From Candidula unifasciata (lineage: Eukaryota; Mollusca; Gastropoda; Stylommatophora; Geomitridae), in contig CAJHNH020002447.1 in assembly GCA_905116865.2 (NCBI GenBank), forward strand, positions 444,698 to 508,697: a stretch of 64,000 bases of DNA, read 5' to 3'. The position numbers were made by a program, and so were the translations under genes. Within the stretch, counting starts at the first letter, position 1. Every line of letters begins with the position of its first letter. Under the pieces are notes generated by a model. The model did no database searches and was not told where the DNA came from. It saw only the letters and a list, made by a program, of their open reading frames with translations. Below, piece by piece: positions 34,423 through 46,612 of this stretch.

Positions 34423-35308
34423 ATTGGATCATTTTTTATGATTAATTTGTGTCTAGTCGTCATTGCCACTCAGTTCTCTGAGACCAAGAAGCGTGAGACT
34501 GAGCGAATGCTGCAGGAGCGGAAACGATTCCAGTCGTGTAGTACACTAGCCAGCAACTCAGAACCCGGGGGATGTTACACAGAACTGCTCAAACTGATAG
34601 CCCAGGGCTATAGAAGAGTTGCCAGGAAGCTCGTCAAAGCTTATTACAAAACTCGAGGTGTGCGTAAACTCAATCCAGAGAAGACATTGTCATTACGAGG
34701 CAAGAAGAAGCACAAGAAAGGTACTAATAGACTAGCTTCACAGCAGCACTGCTCATCTCATCCACCCCATGTTCATCACCATCAGCATCAACATCTTCTT
34801 CTGACCCCCTCTCCTCAACTGTTGCAACAGCAACAATGTTCACACCATGTCAATCTGGCAACTCCTGATATTCGATACCAAAGTCCCCCAAGGCCATCTA
34901 GCATCCCACAAGCACCCAGGGCCAGCCCAGAACAGTCTGATATTGACTCTATGTCCTCACCTCGAAGACCTAACTATCTCGTTCTGCCAGGTGGTAACTA
35001 CAGCCTCAACCCATCGTGGGATTCCCTGGCCACATCCAACTTGTCAGTGGACCCATTTAGTCCAGCATTACTGAAATCACAAAATAGTTCCACAAATCAG
35101 CTCTCAGCCAACTTCGGTTATGCCTTGTCTCTCCCACTCAGCCGGGCCCATTCTTTTAACAGCAGCGCCAGCACGAGAGGTCAGAATGTCCCGTCCTTGC
35201 CGGAGGTCCTGGCCGCTCAAGGAGCAAAAAATGCTGCCCTAGTGGCATCTAATATGCTGCTGAATGTGGAATATGAGGCCAGCAAAACTCAATCTGTCGC
35301 TGACAAAG
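34423..35308 (+). CDS. CACNA1G: T-type calcium channel alpha-1, exon: end of S6, gating brake and I-II linker
   Basis: The exon starts after TTATTCTTTCAG with [20 protein letters not shown], the end of S6 of domain I. It then gives a charged helix ([16 protein letters not shown]) and [20 protein letters not shown] plus a basic helix. This is the helix-loop-helix gating brake that in T-type channels holds the gate shut near rest. The remaining 200 or so residues are low-complexity I-II linker. They include a segment with eight histidines in sixteen residues (34747-34794), a QQQQ run, and serine/proline-rich stretches likely to be phosphorylated. It ends at AAAG before GTGAGT in phase 1. The open frame continues to 35376 in the intron. 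Confidence 0.93.
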
Positions 35309-35529
35309 GTGAGTTGGTGGAAGTGCTTGCTGTATCCAGGCTCAACTGCCACATCTGTCTTCAGTCTGCTACCTGAGTTTCACATCTTCTCATTGTTGGC
35401 CATGCTCGCTTTCCTGTGTGCCAGAAACCAGCTGTTTTGTTTATTCAGTTTGTTATTGCTTGCATTATCTCTGTAGCACAGCCTTGCATTGTGTCAGCTA
35501 ACTAAGTATATAGCATGAATAGGTGTTGT

Positions 35530-36010
35530 CCAGTGACACACACAGTGAAGTACATCAATATACACACATACATAGATAGATAGACACGTAGACATGAACT
35601 ATAGTATCCAGTAACACACACAGTGAAGTACCTATACACACATATTGCAATGTGTGTACATACATAGTGCAGTGCTTTCACACACACATACACACACACA
35701 CACTAATACACACACACTAATACACACACACTAATACACACAGATACATATGTACACATAGAGCAAAATTTTCACTGACACACACATTTAAATACCCTTA
35801 CACACACGTACACATAGACACAAATGTACACATCAACCATAGTTTCCACTTACACACATAGTAAAGTACCCACACACACACATACACATGCATACATACA
35901 CACACACGCATACACACACACAGATACATATGTACATATGAACTATAGTGTCCACTTACACACATAGGGAAGTACACACACATACACAGATACATGTGTA
36001 CACATGAATT
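35530..36010. repeat. CA-rich degenerate repeat
   Basis: Mixed ACACACACATACACAC runs separated by variable AT-rich words. The complement gives false cysteine/valine/tyrosine-rich frames. Confidence 0.75.
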
Positions 36011-36344
36011 GTAGTTTCCACTTACACCATTGCAATGTTTGTACACAGGTAGTGCTCACACACTCATTGCAATGCTTCTACACAGAATGTAATGACCATA
36101 CACACATGGTACAGTGCTCATATACACTGTTCACTGCTCACACATGCACATATACACACAGTGCAATTTCATGTTTGTATAGTCGTTTTGCTGTTTCATG
36201 TTTGCACTGTCATGTTGCTCACACTCAACTTTCATGTTTGCACAGTCATGTTGCTCACACAGCTGTCATATTTTTATAGTCATGTAGCTCGCTGTGTCAG
36301 TTTCATGTATCTCTGTAACTGTCGCACCATCTGTGACTAGTGCT

Positions 36345-37870
36345 TGCTATAATCATATCTCTGCTGTAACCATGTAGCCATGTCTCTGCTGTAACCATGT
36401 AGCCGCTGTAACCATGTCTCTGCTGTAACCTTGCCTCTGCTGTAACTGTGTCTCTGCTGTAACCATGTCTGTGCTGTAACCATGTCTCTGCTGTAACCAT
36501 GCCTCTGCTGTAACCATGCCTCTGCTGTAACCATGTCTCTGCTGTAACCATGTCTCTGCTGTAACCATGTCTCTGATGTAACCATGTCTCTGCTGTAACC
36601 ATGCCTCTGCTGTAACCATGTCTCTGCTGTCACCATATCTCTGCTGTAACCTTGCCTCTGCTGTAACCATGTCTCTGCTGTAACCTAGCCTCTGCTGTAA
36701 CCGTGTCTCTGCTGTAACCATGTCTCTGCTGTAACCTTGCCTCTGCTGTAACCTAGCCTCTGCTGTAACCATGTCTCTGCTTTAACCTTGTCTCTGCTGT
36801 AACCATGTCTCTGCTGTAACCATGTCTCTGCTGTAACCATGTCTCTGCTGTAACCATGTCTCTGCTGTAACCATGTCTCTGCTGTAACCATGTCTCTGCT
36901 GTAACCATGTCTCTGCTGTAACCATGTCTCTGCTGTAACCATGCCTCTGCTGTAACCATGTCTCTGCTGTCACCATATCTCTGCTGTAACCTTGCCTCTG
37001 CTGTAACTATGTCTCTGCTGTAACCTTGCCTCTGCTGTAACCTAGCCTCTGCTGTAACTGTGTCTCTGCTGTAACCTGGCCTCTGCTGTAACCTGGCCTC
37101 TGCTGTAACCTTGTCTCTGCTGTAACCTTGCCTCTGCTGTAACCTGGCCTCTGCTGTAACCTTGTCTCTGCTGTAACCTGGCCTCTGCTGTAACCATGTC
37201 TCTGCTGTAACCATGTCTCTGCTGTAACCATGTCTCTGCTGTAACCTTGTCTCTGCTGTAACCATGTCTCTGCTGTAACCATGACTCTGCTGTAACCTTG
37301 TCTCTGCTGTAACCATGTCTCTGCTGTAACCTTGTCTCTGCTGTAACCATATCTCTGCTGTAACCATGTCTCTGCTGTAACCTTGCCTCTGCTGTAACCA
37401 TGTCTCTGCTGTAACCATGTCTCTGCTGTAACTATGTCTCTCTTGTAACTATGTTTCTGCTGTAACCATGTTTCTGCTGTAACTGTGCCTTAGCTGTAAT
37501 CATATCTCTGCTGTAACCATGTCTCTGCTGTAACCTTGTCTCTGCTGTAACCATTTCTCTGCTGTCACCATGTCTCTGCTGTAACCATGTCTCTGCTGTA
37601 ACTATGTCTCTCCTGTAACCATGTTTCTGCTGTAACCATGTTTCTGCTGTAACTGTGCCTTAGCTGTAATCATATCTCTGCTGTAACCATGTCTCTGCTG
37701 TTACTGTGTTTTTGCTGTAACCATGTCTCTTTTAATCATATGTCTGCTGTTACCACATGTCTGCTGTAACCACATGTCTGCTGTAACCGCATGTCTGCTA
37801 TAACCACATGTCTGCTGTAACCACATGTCTGCTATAACCACATGTCTGCTGTAACCACATGTCTGCTCTA
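36345..37870. repeat. 17-bp minisatellite with higher-order structure
   Basis: About 90 units of TCTCTGCTGTAACCATG with variants at CCATG, CTTGC and CTAGC. Three units make 51 bp, so 17-residue periodic minus-strand frames of up to 221 codons stay open. A block at 36598-36720 recurs 340 bases later, and another recurs with a 170-bp step near 37480 and 37650. Confidence 0.96.
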
Positions 37871-38099
37871 ACCTATTTCCTGTGTATGATTTAACTTGTA
37901 TGATGTAATCATTATCTCCTTTATATTTGTGGTTATCCTGTGGTGTTATGTTTTTTATGATGGGTGAATAAAACTGTAAATTTATGTAAGTAACTTTCTG
38001 GCACTAGTATGAGCCCTTAAAACAATATAAGTGTGCATGTATGTGCATGTATATGTTTGTGTGTGTGTGTATGCATGTGTGTACTATATGCTTGTATTG

Positions 38100-38151
<52 letters not shown>

Positions 38152-38152
38152 A
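38100..38152. repeat. (TG)n microsatellite
   Basis: About 50 bases of uninterrupted TG. Confidence 0.97.
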
Positions 38153-38229
38153 TGTATGTGTATGTATGATGTAGACAAACCGAGAGACAGAAGGATGAAA
38201 GGAACATCCACTAACAATACACAGGGCAA

Positions 38230-38635
38230 GACAATATGAAAGACATGAAAGGTGCGGCTGTGTGAAAAAAACCTGGTAAAATGTGAAAGCTAATTGTGCA
38301 ATACTCCACATGTGCTTTTAGTTAATGCAGAGACATCTTACATAAGAACAGTCAGTAAGTGTAAAGTATTACTCAAAAACAGTTAATTAGTGCAGATAGG
38401 TAACTCAAGATCAGTCAGTTGATGTATAACAAGAACAGTCAGTTAATGTACAGAAGAAATACCTGGAACATATTAACTGACATAGAGAAATATTTCACAA
38501 GAGTTATAAGTTAATGCAGAGGAAATGCAGCATGTTTATGAAGTACAAATCATTAGATTTGCTACGCAGAAACTCCTGATATGAGGGCGATAAAACATCA
38601 AGTTCTATCAATCGGAGAAGTCTGAGAAATATAAG
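38230..38635. other. Intron, weak degenerate repeats
   Basis: Irregular AACAGTCAGTTAATG words recur at 38345-38460. Nothing else is recognised. Confidence 0.5.
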
Positions 38636-38639
38636 ACAC

Positions 38640-39850
38640 CTAGTCTAGTCTGGGAGAATGAAATATTCAGTTCAGACTGGGAGACATAAAACATTCAGTC
38701 CAGTCTGGGAGAAACAGAACATTCAGTCCAGTCTGGGAGTAACAGAACATTCAGTCCAGTCTGGGAGATATTAGACACCCAGTTCAGTCTGGGAGGCATA
38801 CAATATTGTCTAGTTTGGGAGACAAAAAAAAACATAAAAGTCCAGTCTGGGCAACACAGCATTTATTCCAGTCGGGAGCTATAAGAGACCCAGTCCAGTT
38901 TGGGGGGAGGGGGGGGGGCGTAAGACACGCACGCCATTCTGAGAGACATAAAATATTCCATCCAGTCTAGAAGACACAAAACATTCAGTCCAGTCTGGGA
39001 GATATAAGACACCCAGTCCAGTCTGGAAAGCATAAAACACCCAGTCCAGTCTGGGAGATATAAGACACCCAGTCCAGTCTGGGAGATATAAGACACCCAG
39101 TCCATTCTGGGAGATATAAGACACCCAGTCCAGTCTGGAAAGCATAAAACATTCAGTCCAGTCTGGGAGATATAAGACACCCAGTCCAGTCTGGAAAGCA
39201 TAAAACATTCAGTCCAGTCTGGGAGATTTAAGACACCCAGTCCCAGTCTGGGAGATATAAGACACCCAGTCCAGTCTGGGAGATATAAGACACCCAGTCC
39301 AGTCTGGGAGATATAAGACACCCAGTCCAGTATGGGAGATAAAAGACACCCAGTCCAGTCTGGAAAGCATAAAAACATTCAGTCCAGTCTGGGAGATAAA
39401 AGACACCCAGTCCAGTCTGGAAAGCATAAAACATTCAGTCCAGTCTGGGACATATAAGACACCCAGTCCAGTCTGGAAAGCATAAAACATTCAGTCCAGT
39501 CTGGGAGATATAAGACACCCAGTCCAGTCTGGGAGATATAAGACACCCAGTCCAGTCTGGGAGATATAAGACACCCAGTCCAGTCTGGGAGATAAAAGAC
39601 ACCCAGTCCAGTCTGGAAAGCATAAAACATTCAGTCCAGTCTGGGAGATAAAAGACACCCAGTCCAGTCTGGAAAGCATAAAACATTCAGTCCAGTCTGG
39701 GATATATAAGACACCCAGTCCAGTCTGGAAAGCATAAAACATTCAGTCCAGTCTGGGAGATATAAGACACCCAGTCCAGTCTGGGAAGCATAAAACATTC
39801 AGTTCACTTTGGGGAAAAAAAAAACATTCAGTCCAGTCTTGGACACATAA
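38640..39850. repeat. 28-bp minisatellite
   Basis: About 42 units alternating AGTCCAGTCTGGGAGATATA plus AGACACCC with AGTCCAGTCTGGAAAGCATA plus AAACATTC. The mixing of the two types is block-like. Nine units make 252 bp, which gives several overlapping 83-codon false ORFs. Confidence 0.95.
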
Positions 39851-40595
39851 GACATTCAGGTTGTGATTGAAGGTAATTGATGGAAGCAATGTGAGACTTG
39901 AAACGCGTGACTGATATTGTGAGACTGTAAATTTCAAGAAAGGTGGAAGACAGACTGCCATCTTTCACAGATGTGATTGTTGCATCGCTATATCTAATCG
40001 AAAGTATAGCCAGCCCACTGTGTCTGTAACAGCCTATTGTCTCTCTCTGACAGCCCACTGCCTCTCTGACAGCCTACTATCTTTTTGAGATAGCCCTTTG
40101 TCTCTCTGACTGAGAAAGCTGTGGATGTTTATGTTATGGATGTGCAATACTGTGTGTTGGCAAGTCAATCATAGAAATATAGAAGTGTCGCAGTAATGAT
40201 GTTAAACATTGAATGATATGACTATTTGGGAAAGGGGGGGGGGGGATGCTATGAGAGAGGTAGTTGCTGGAGGTCCAGTATCAGCTATAAGCACTGACTG
40301 TAGCAAGCACATGCATCGTGTGGCCCTGCTTGACACATAGATTAGTTTGCTTCACTAGTAGACTAGTCTGTATGTGTGAATACCATAGTCTGTCCACCTC
40401 CATTAATCACCTGCCTTGTAGTTAAGCAGCTTGAGCCACACAGCCCTGCAGTCTGTTGCTAGGGGATCTGTTTACAGCAAGCACTTAGCACACCAGCCAT
40501 TGACATCAGGCGCTCCTTGGAACAGATCGCATAACACCTTTGATTCAGCACAATCTGTGTTGGCGCAACACTATCATCTTGATTTCAAAACTGTC
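39851..40595. other. Intron, nothing recognised
   Basis: It contains a short GACAGCCCACTG-type repeat near 40030-40100 and a poly-G run near 40237. Confidence 0.5.
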
Positions 40596-40599
40596 TTCT

Positions 40600-41870
40600 T
40601 AATCTTAGCAATGTCCTCTAGAAATCAGCCCTGTCCTCTAGAAATCAGCCCTGTCCTCTAGAAATCAGCCCTGTCCTCATGATCTCAGCTCTGTCCTCTA
40701 GAAATCAGCCCTGTCCTCATGATCTCAGCCCTGCCCTCTAGAAATCAGCTTTATCCTCATAATCTCAGCCCTGCCCTCTAGAAATCAGCTCTATCCTCAT
40801 GATCTCAGCCCTGTCCTCTAGAAATCAGCTCTATCTTCATGATCTCAGTCCTGTTCTCTAGAAATCAGCTCTGTCCTCGTGATCTCAGTCCTGTCCTCTA
40901 GAAATCAGCCCTGTCCTCATGATCTCAGCTCTATCCTCATGATCTCAGCCCTGTCCTCATGATCTCAGCTCTATTCTCATGATCTAAGCCCTGTCCTATA
41001 GAAATCAGCTCTATCCTCATGATCTCAGCCCTGTCCTCTAGAAATCAGCTCTGTCCTCATGATCTCAGCCCTGTCCTCTAGAAATCAGCTCTGTCCTCAT
41101 GATCTCAGCCCTGTCCTCTAGAAATCAGCTCTGTCGTCATTATCTCAGCCCTGTCCTCTAGAAATCAGCTCTGTCCTCATGATCTCAGCCCTGTCCTCAT
41201 GATCTCAGCTCTATTCTCATGATCTCAGCCCTGTCCTCTAGAAATCAGCTCTATTCTCATGATATCAGCCCTGTCCTCTAGAAATCAGCTCTATTCTCAT
41301 GATATCAGCCCTGTCCTCTAGAAATCAGCTCTATTCTCATGATCTCAGCCCTGTCCTCATGATCTCAGCTCTATCCTCATGATCTCAGCCCTGTCCTCTA
41401 GAAATCAGCTCTATCCTCATGATCTCAGCCCTGTCCTCATGATCTCAGCTCTGTCCTCATGATCTCAGCCCTGTCCTCTAGAAATCAGCTCTATTCTCAT
41501 GATCTCAGCACTGTCCTATAGAAATAAGCTCTGTCCTCATGATCTCAGCCCTGTCCTATAGATATAAGCTCTGTCCTCATGATCTCAGCCCTGTCCTCTA
41601 GAAATCAGCTCTGTCCTCATGATCTCAGCCCTGTCCTCTATAAATCAGCTCTGATCTCATGATCTCCGCCCTGTCCTCTAGAAATCAGCTCTGTCCTCAT
41701 GATTTCAGCCCTGTCCTCTAGAAATCAGCCTTGTCCTCATGACATGATCACAGCACTGTGCTCTAGAAATCAGCTCTGTCCTCATGATCTCAGCCCTGTC
41801 CTCATGATCTCAGCACTGTGCTCTAGAAATCAGCCCTGTCCTCATGATTTTAGCACTGTCCTCTAGAAAT
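40600..41870. repeat. 40-bp dimeric minisatellite
   Basis: Two related 20-mers, TCCTCTAGAAATCAGCTCTG and TCCTCATGATCTCAGCCCTG, alternate for about 1.25 kb, with stretches where one type is doubled. The alternation shows that the dimer was the amplified unit. Confidence 0.95.
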
Positions 41871-42079
41871 TAGCATTGCCCTTAGAAGTCACCCTGTTGA
41901 GTCACTGTGAATCAGCTGGCACTCTCAATTCAGACTGCACTCTCTATCTGAACTCTGTACTATTTGTGAGAGCTCTTCGCTCTTTGTCTAAAATAATCTA
42001 CTGTCTACTGTCATATCATATAATGTGTGCTATCACTGTCTCTTGCCATATCATGTTACATAGTGTGTGCTGACACTGT

Positions 42080-43250
42080 CTGCTGTCTTACCATGTTACA
42101 CTGGGTGTGGTGTCACTGTCTACCTACTGTTACCATTTTAAACAGTGTGTGCTGTCAATGTCTACCTACTATCTTACCATTTTAAACATTTTAAACAGTG
42201 TGTGCTGTCAATGTCTACCTACTATCTTACCATTTTAAACATTTTAAACAGTGTGTGGTGTCACTGTCTACCTACTGTCTTACCATTTTAAACAGTGTGT
42301 GCTGTCAATGTCTACCTACTATCTTACCATTTTAACCATTTTAAACAGTGTGTGCTGTCAATGTCTACCTACTTTCTTACCATTTTAAACATTTTAAACA
42401 GTGTGTGCTGTCAATGACTACCTACTGTCTTACCATTTTAAACATTTTAAACAGTGTGTGCTGTCAATGACTACCTACTGTCTTACCATTTTAAACATTT
42501 TAAACAGTGTGTGCTGTCAATGACTACCTACTGTCTTACCATTTTAAACATTTTAAACAGTGTGTGCTGTCAATGACTACCTACTGTCTTACCATTTTAA
42601 ACAGTGTGTGCTGTCAATGACTACCTACTATCTTACCATTTTAAACATTTTAAACAGTGTGTGCTGTCAATGACTACCTACTGTCTTACCATTTTAAACA
42701 TTTTAAACAGTGTGTGCTGTCAATGACTACCTACTGTCTTACCATTTTAAACAGTGTGTGCTGTCAATGTCTACCTACTGTCTTTCCATTTTAAACAGTG
42801 TGTGCTGTCAATGTCTACCTACTGTCTCACCATTTTAAACAGTGTGTGCTGTCAATGTCTACCTACTGTCTTACCATTTTAAACATTTTAAACAGTGTGT
42901 GCTGTCAATGACTACCTACTGTCTTACCATTTTTAACATTTTAAACAGTGTGTGCTGTCAATGACTACCTACTGTCTTACCATTTTAAACATTTTAAACA
43001 GTGTTTGCTGTCAATGTCTACCTACTGTCTTACCATTTTAAACATTTTAAACAGTGTGTGCTGTCAATGTGTACCTACTGTCTCACCATTTTAAACAGTG
43101 TGTGCTGTCAATGTCTACCTACTGTCTCACCATTTTAAACAGTGTGTGCTGTCAATGTCTACCTACTATCTTACCATTTTAAACAGTGTGTGCTTTCAAT
43201 GTCTACCTACTGTCTCACCATTTTAAACAGTGTGTGCTGTCGCTGTCTAC
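42080..43250. repeat. 44/53-bp minisatellite
   Basis: Units begin TGTGTGCTGTCAATGACTAC and end with one or two TTTTAAACA words, giving 44-bp and 53-bp forms that occur in runs. Confidence 0.95.
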
Positions 43251-43682
43251 TGTCTTATACTTTAACACAGTGTGTGCTGTCACTGTCTACTGCCATATTA
43301 TGTTACACAGTGTTTGCTGTCACTGTCTACTGTCTTGTCATGTTACACAATGTGTGCTGCCACTGTTTACTGTTTTGTCCTGTTACACAGTGTTTGCTGT
43401 CACTGTCTGCTGTCATATCCTGTTACTGTCTGCTGTCATATCATGTTACATAGTGTGTTCTGCCACTGTCTACTGTTTTGTCATGTTACACTATGTGTGC
43501 TGTTGTCATCTGTTGACATATTATGTTACACACTGTGTGCTGTCACTGTCTACTGTCATATCATTTCACACAGTGTATGCTACCACTGTCTGTTATCGTA
43601 TCATGTTACACAGTGCGTGCTATCATTGTTTGCTGTCTTATCATGTTACACATTGTTTGCTGTCTTATCATGTTATATAGTC
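43251..43682. repeat. Approximately 40-bp minisatellite, first part
   Basis: Units TGTGCTGTCACTGTCTACTG plus TCATATCATGTTACACAG grade out of the preceding array, so the two share an origin. It resumes at 44243 after an insertion. Confidence 0.88.
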
Positions 43683-44242
43683 TGGTCCGGTAGTCTGGTA
43701 GTCTTAGTTTCAGCTTCATAGCAAACGGGTCGCCTCATCTTTGCTCCGCTCCTGTGCCAAAGAAAAACACTCAGAATGTTTATCCCAGTCCCTTGTGGAA
43801 AGATTGACAGACTGCTGTCTCAGCATATCTAGCATACACTCGCATTAAAGCATACGGTAGCCATCCGAAGTGCTAACACAAACAGTCCAACATTAGAAAT
43901 GCAGTTCATCACTGATGATAGCAGAACTTGTCGCCAACAGATCAGCAGTTGCCCACGCGATCAATTGTAATCACATACGGGCACCGCCAAAATTGCACGA
44001 CAGGCATCACGCCATTTTCTGAATCTACAATTCACACCACCATGTTGGTCACAGTCGAAAATACATTCCAAATGCAATCCGCAGCTCACAGGGTCACACC
44101 ATGCATTCAACTCAGAAGCTGGGCGACGAAACTATATCCAGTCTACAAATGGAGCAAAAATACTTCGGCCACCGTCCAACAGAAGCAAACAATTTGCCTC
44201 TGCTTCGACAGCTGCCATTTTAACCGGAAGTCTATAAGATAA
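43683..44242 (-). mobile_element. Dispersed repeat family X, copy 2, with flanking duplication
   Basis: About 560 bases interrupt the 40-bp array and are flanked by ATGTTATATAGT on both sides (43671-43682 and 44243-44254). That is compatible with a 12-bp target duplication, although it is also array sequence. The first 320 bases match 19567-20000. On the minus strand a short frame starts MAAVEAEANCLLLLDGGRSI and stops soon after. No transposase or tRNA-like head was recognised. Confidence 0.7.
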
Positions 44243-44424
44243 ATGTTATATAGTGTTTGCTGTCACTGTATACTGTCATTTCATATTACACTGGTGTGTC
44301 TACTGTCATATGATATTGCATAGGTGTGCTGTCACTGTCTCCTGTCTTACCATGTTACAACAATGTACTATCCTGTCATGTTACATACTGTTTACTCTCA
44401 CTGGCTCCTATTATATTATGTTAT

Positions 44425-45897
44425 ATACTTTAAAAAATTTTCATCAGATGTTGTTATGCTTTTAAAAATGGTAAACATATTGCAGGAACACAGTTTGGGA
44501 ATTTAAGAATTCATCAGTTGTACTGTTACAAGAAGATTACAAGTGTCCTGGTCTGGGTAGACAGCAAATTAACAAACAATAACCTAACAAATAACAAACA
44601 ATAATCTAACAAATAACAAACAATAATCTAACAAATATTAAACTGACAGACAATAAACTGTCAGTAAAGTGACAATTAATAACTGACGTACTAAACTGTC
44701 AGATAATAAACTAACAGACAATAACTGTCAGTAAACTGACAGGCAATAACTGACACACTAAACCGCCAGACAATAAAGTGAAATACAATAAAATGTCAGA
44801 TAATAAACTGACAGGTAATAAATGAATCACTAAACTGACAGATAATAAACTGACAGACAATAAAGTGAGAGACAATAAAATGTCAGATAATAAACTGACA
44901 GACAATAAAGTGAAAGAAAGACAATAAAATGTCAGATAATAAACTGACAGACAATAAAGTGAGAGACAATAAAATGTCAGATAATAAACTGACAGACAAT
45001 AAAGTGAGAGACAATAAAATGTCAGATAATAAACTGACAGACAATAAAGTGAGAGACAATAAAATGTCAGATAATAAACTGACAGACAATAAAGTGAAAG
45101 AAAGACAATAAAATGTCAGATAATAAACTGACAGACAATAAAGTGAAAGACAATAAAATGTCAGATAATAAACTGACAGACAATAAAGTGAAAGACAATA
45201 AAATGTCAGATAATAAACTGACAGACAATAAAGTGAAAGAAAGACAATAAAATGTCAGATAATAAACTGACAGACAATAAAGTGAGAGACAATAAAATGT
45301 CAGATAATAAACTGACAGACAATAAAGTGAAAGAAAGACAATAAAATGTCAGATAATAAACTGACAGATAATAAAGTAAAAGAAAGACAATAAAATGTCA
45401 GATAATAAACTGACAGATAATAAAGTAAAAGAAAGACAATAAAATGTCAGATAATAAACTGACAGACAATAAAGTGAGAGACAATAAAATGTCAGATAAT
45501 AAACTGACAGACAATAAAGTGAGAGACAATAAAATGTCAGATAATAAACTGACAGACAATAAAGTAAAAGAAAGACAATAAAATGTCAGATAATAAACTG
45601 ACAGACAATACAGTGAGAGACAATACAATGTCAGATAATAAACTGACAGATAATAAAGTAAAAGAAAGACAATAAAATGTCAGATAATAAACTGACAGAT
45701 AATAAAGTAAAAGAAAGACAATAAAATGTCAGATAATAAACTGACAGGTAATAAATGGTTAATTTGCTGTCTACCCAGTCCACACCTTATCTTCTTATAA
45801 CGTTACGTTTGAGAAATTCTTGGATTTCCAAATGTGTACCCACAATTCCTTTACCGCCTTTTTAAAGTAACACAATATCGATTTTTAGTATATTCTA
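44425..45897. mobile_element. Foldback/MITE-like element carrying a minisatellite
   Basis: Left arm 44425-44573 and the reverse complement of right arm 45758-45897 align along their whole length. The innermost 21 bases (44553-44573 and 45758-45778) are identical, and the arms become looser outward but keep order (AAGAAGAT, CAAGAATT, CACA.TTTGG, TTTAAAAA). Everything between the arms is a tandem array. There is no coding region. Borders of the outer ends and any target duplication are not certain. Confidence 0.72.
44574..45757. repeat. 45/49-bp minisatellite inside the inverted repeats
   Basis: Units contain ATAAAATGTCAGATAATAAA and CTGACAGACAATAAAGTGAG, with a longer form having AAAGAAAGAC. 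The outer left units are shorter and diverged (AACAAATAACAAACAATAATC); the centre and right are homogeneous. Confidence 0.95.
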
Positions 45898-46609
45898 CCT
45901 ATGATATTTAAACAAACCACTGTAAAATTATATCACTTAAACATGTCACAGAAACGCTGTCGCATCGGAAATGGCCTGTTTTCTTACTTTTACGGGTTTT
46001 TGATAACATGACATTTTGCGTCAGTGGCCAATATGCATATATAACAGCCTTGGTAATGGTTGCAGCTGCATATTGTTTAGACATGGTGGGTATGATTATG
46101 TTTATGAACATATTCAAAGATGTAGAAATATTTATCTGGGCAGAAAAATGCATTTGTCTTTGATCATTGTGATGTCATAATAAAATCCTTATGAGATCAT
46201 TTTGTTGTCTGTGTCTATGTCAACAAAACCCATTTTCTTGGTTGAAGAGAAGGAAAGCAATTATTTTTTTTTGGAACTCCATTTGTATTGAAAAAAAAAA
46301 TTATTTCCTTTAATATATTTTTAAAAAAAACTGCACACAATAATGACTATGACAAGTACATCTGTTTAATGACTTGGGGGCTGCAACGAGGCACTAGCTA
46401 GAGCTTGCCTATCTGCTTGGTGATCATAGGTTTCAACCCCTTGGATGTTTAAAAATGCTAACCAAGACTCCAGATTGCTTTGTCTTCTTCTCTTCCTCGA
46501 TGTCTTCTTTTTTTTTTAGGGTAGAGTTTCAGAGAAATATAACAATGCATTCCTTTTTAACTAAATTTTAAAAGGAAAAAAAAAACATTTTTAGATATTT
46601 TAGGATTGT
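45898..46609. other. Intron with a possible tRNA-like SINE head
   Basis: 46376-46450 reads GGGGGCTGCAACGAGGCACT, then CTAGAGCTTGCC and GGTTTCAACCCC about 35 bases later, an A/B-box-like arrangement. The rest is AT-rich with no recognisable feature. Confidence 0.4.
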
Positions 46610-46612
46610 TAC

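Noticed and set aside
34847..35074. Alternative-frame ORF inside exon 34423-35308
   Set aside because: Shadow of the linker coding frame, with no independent support.
36303..37418. Minus-strand ORFs with MVTAETWLQQRHGYSRD repeats
   Set aside because: Product of the 17-bp array; frames overlap and end wherever a unit mutates.
36345..37870. Telomere-like CTGTAACC words
   Set aside because: The 17-bp unit is not a telomere motif and lies inside an intron.
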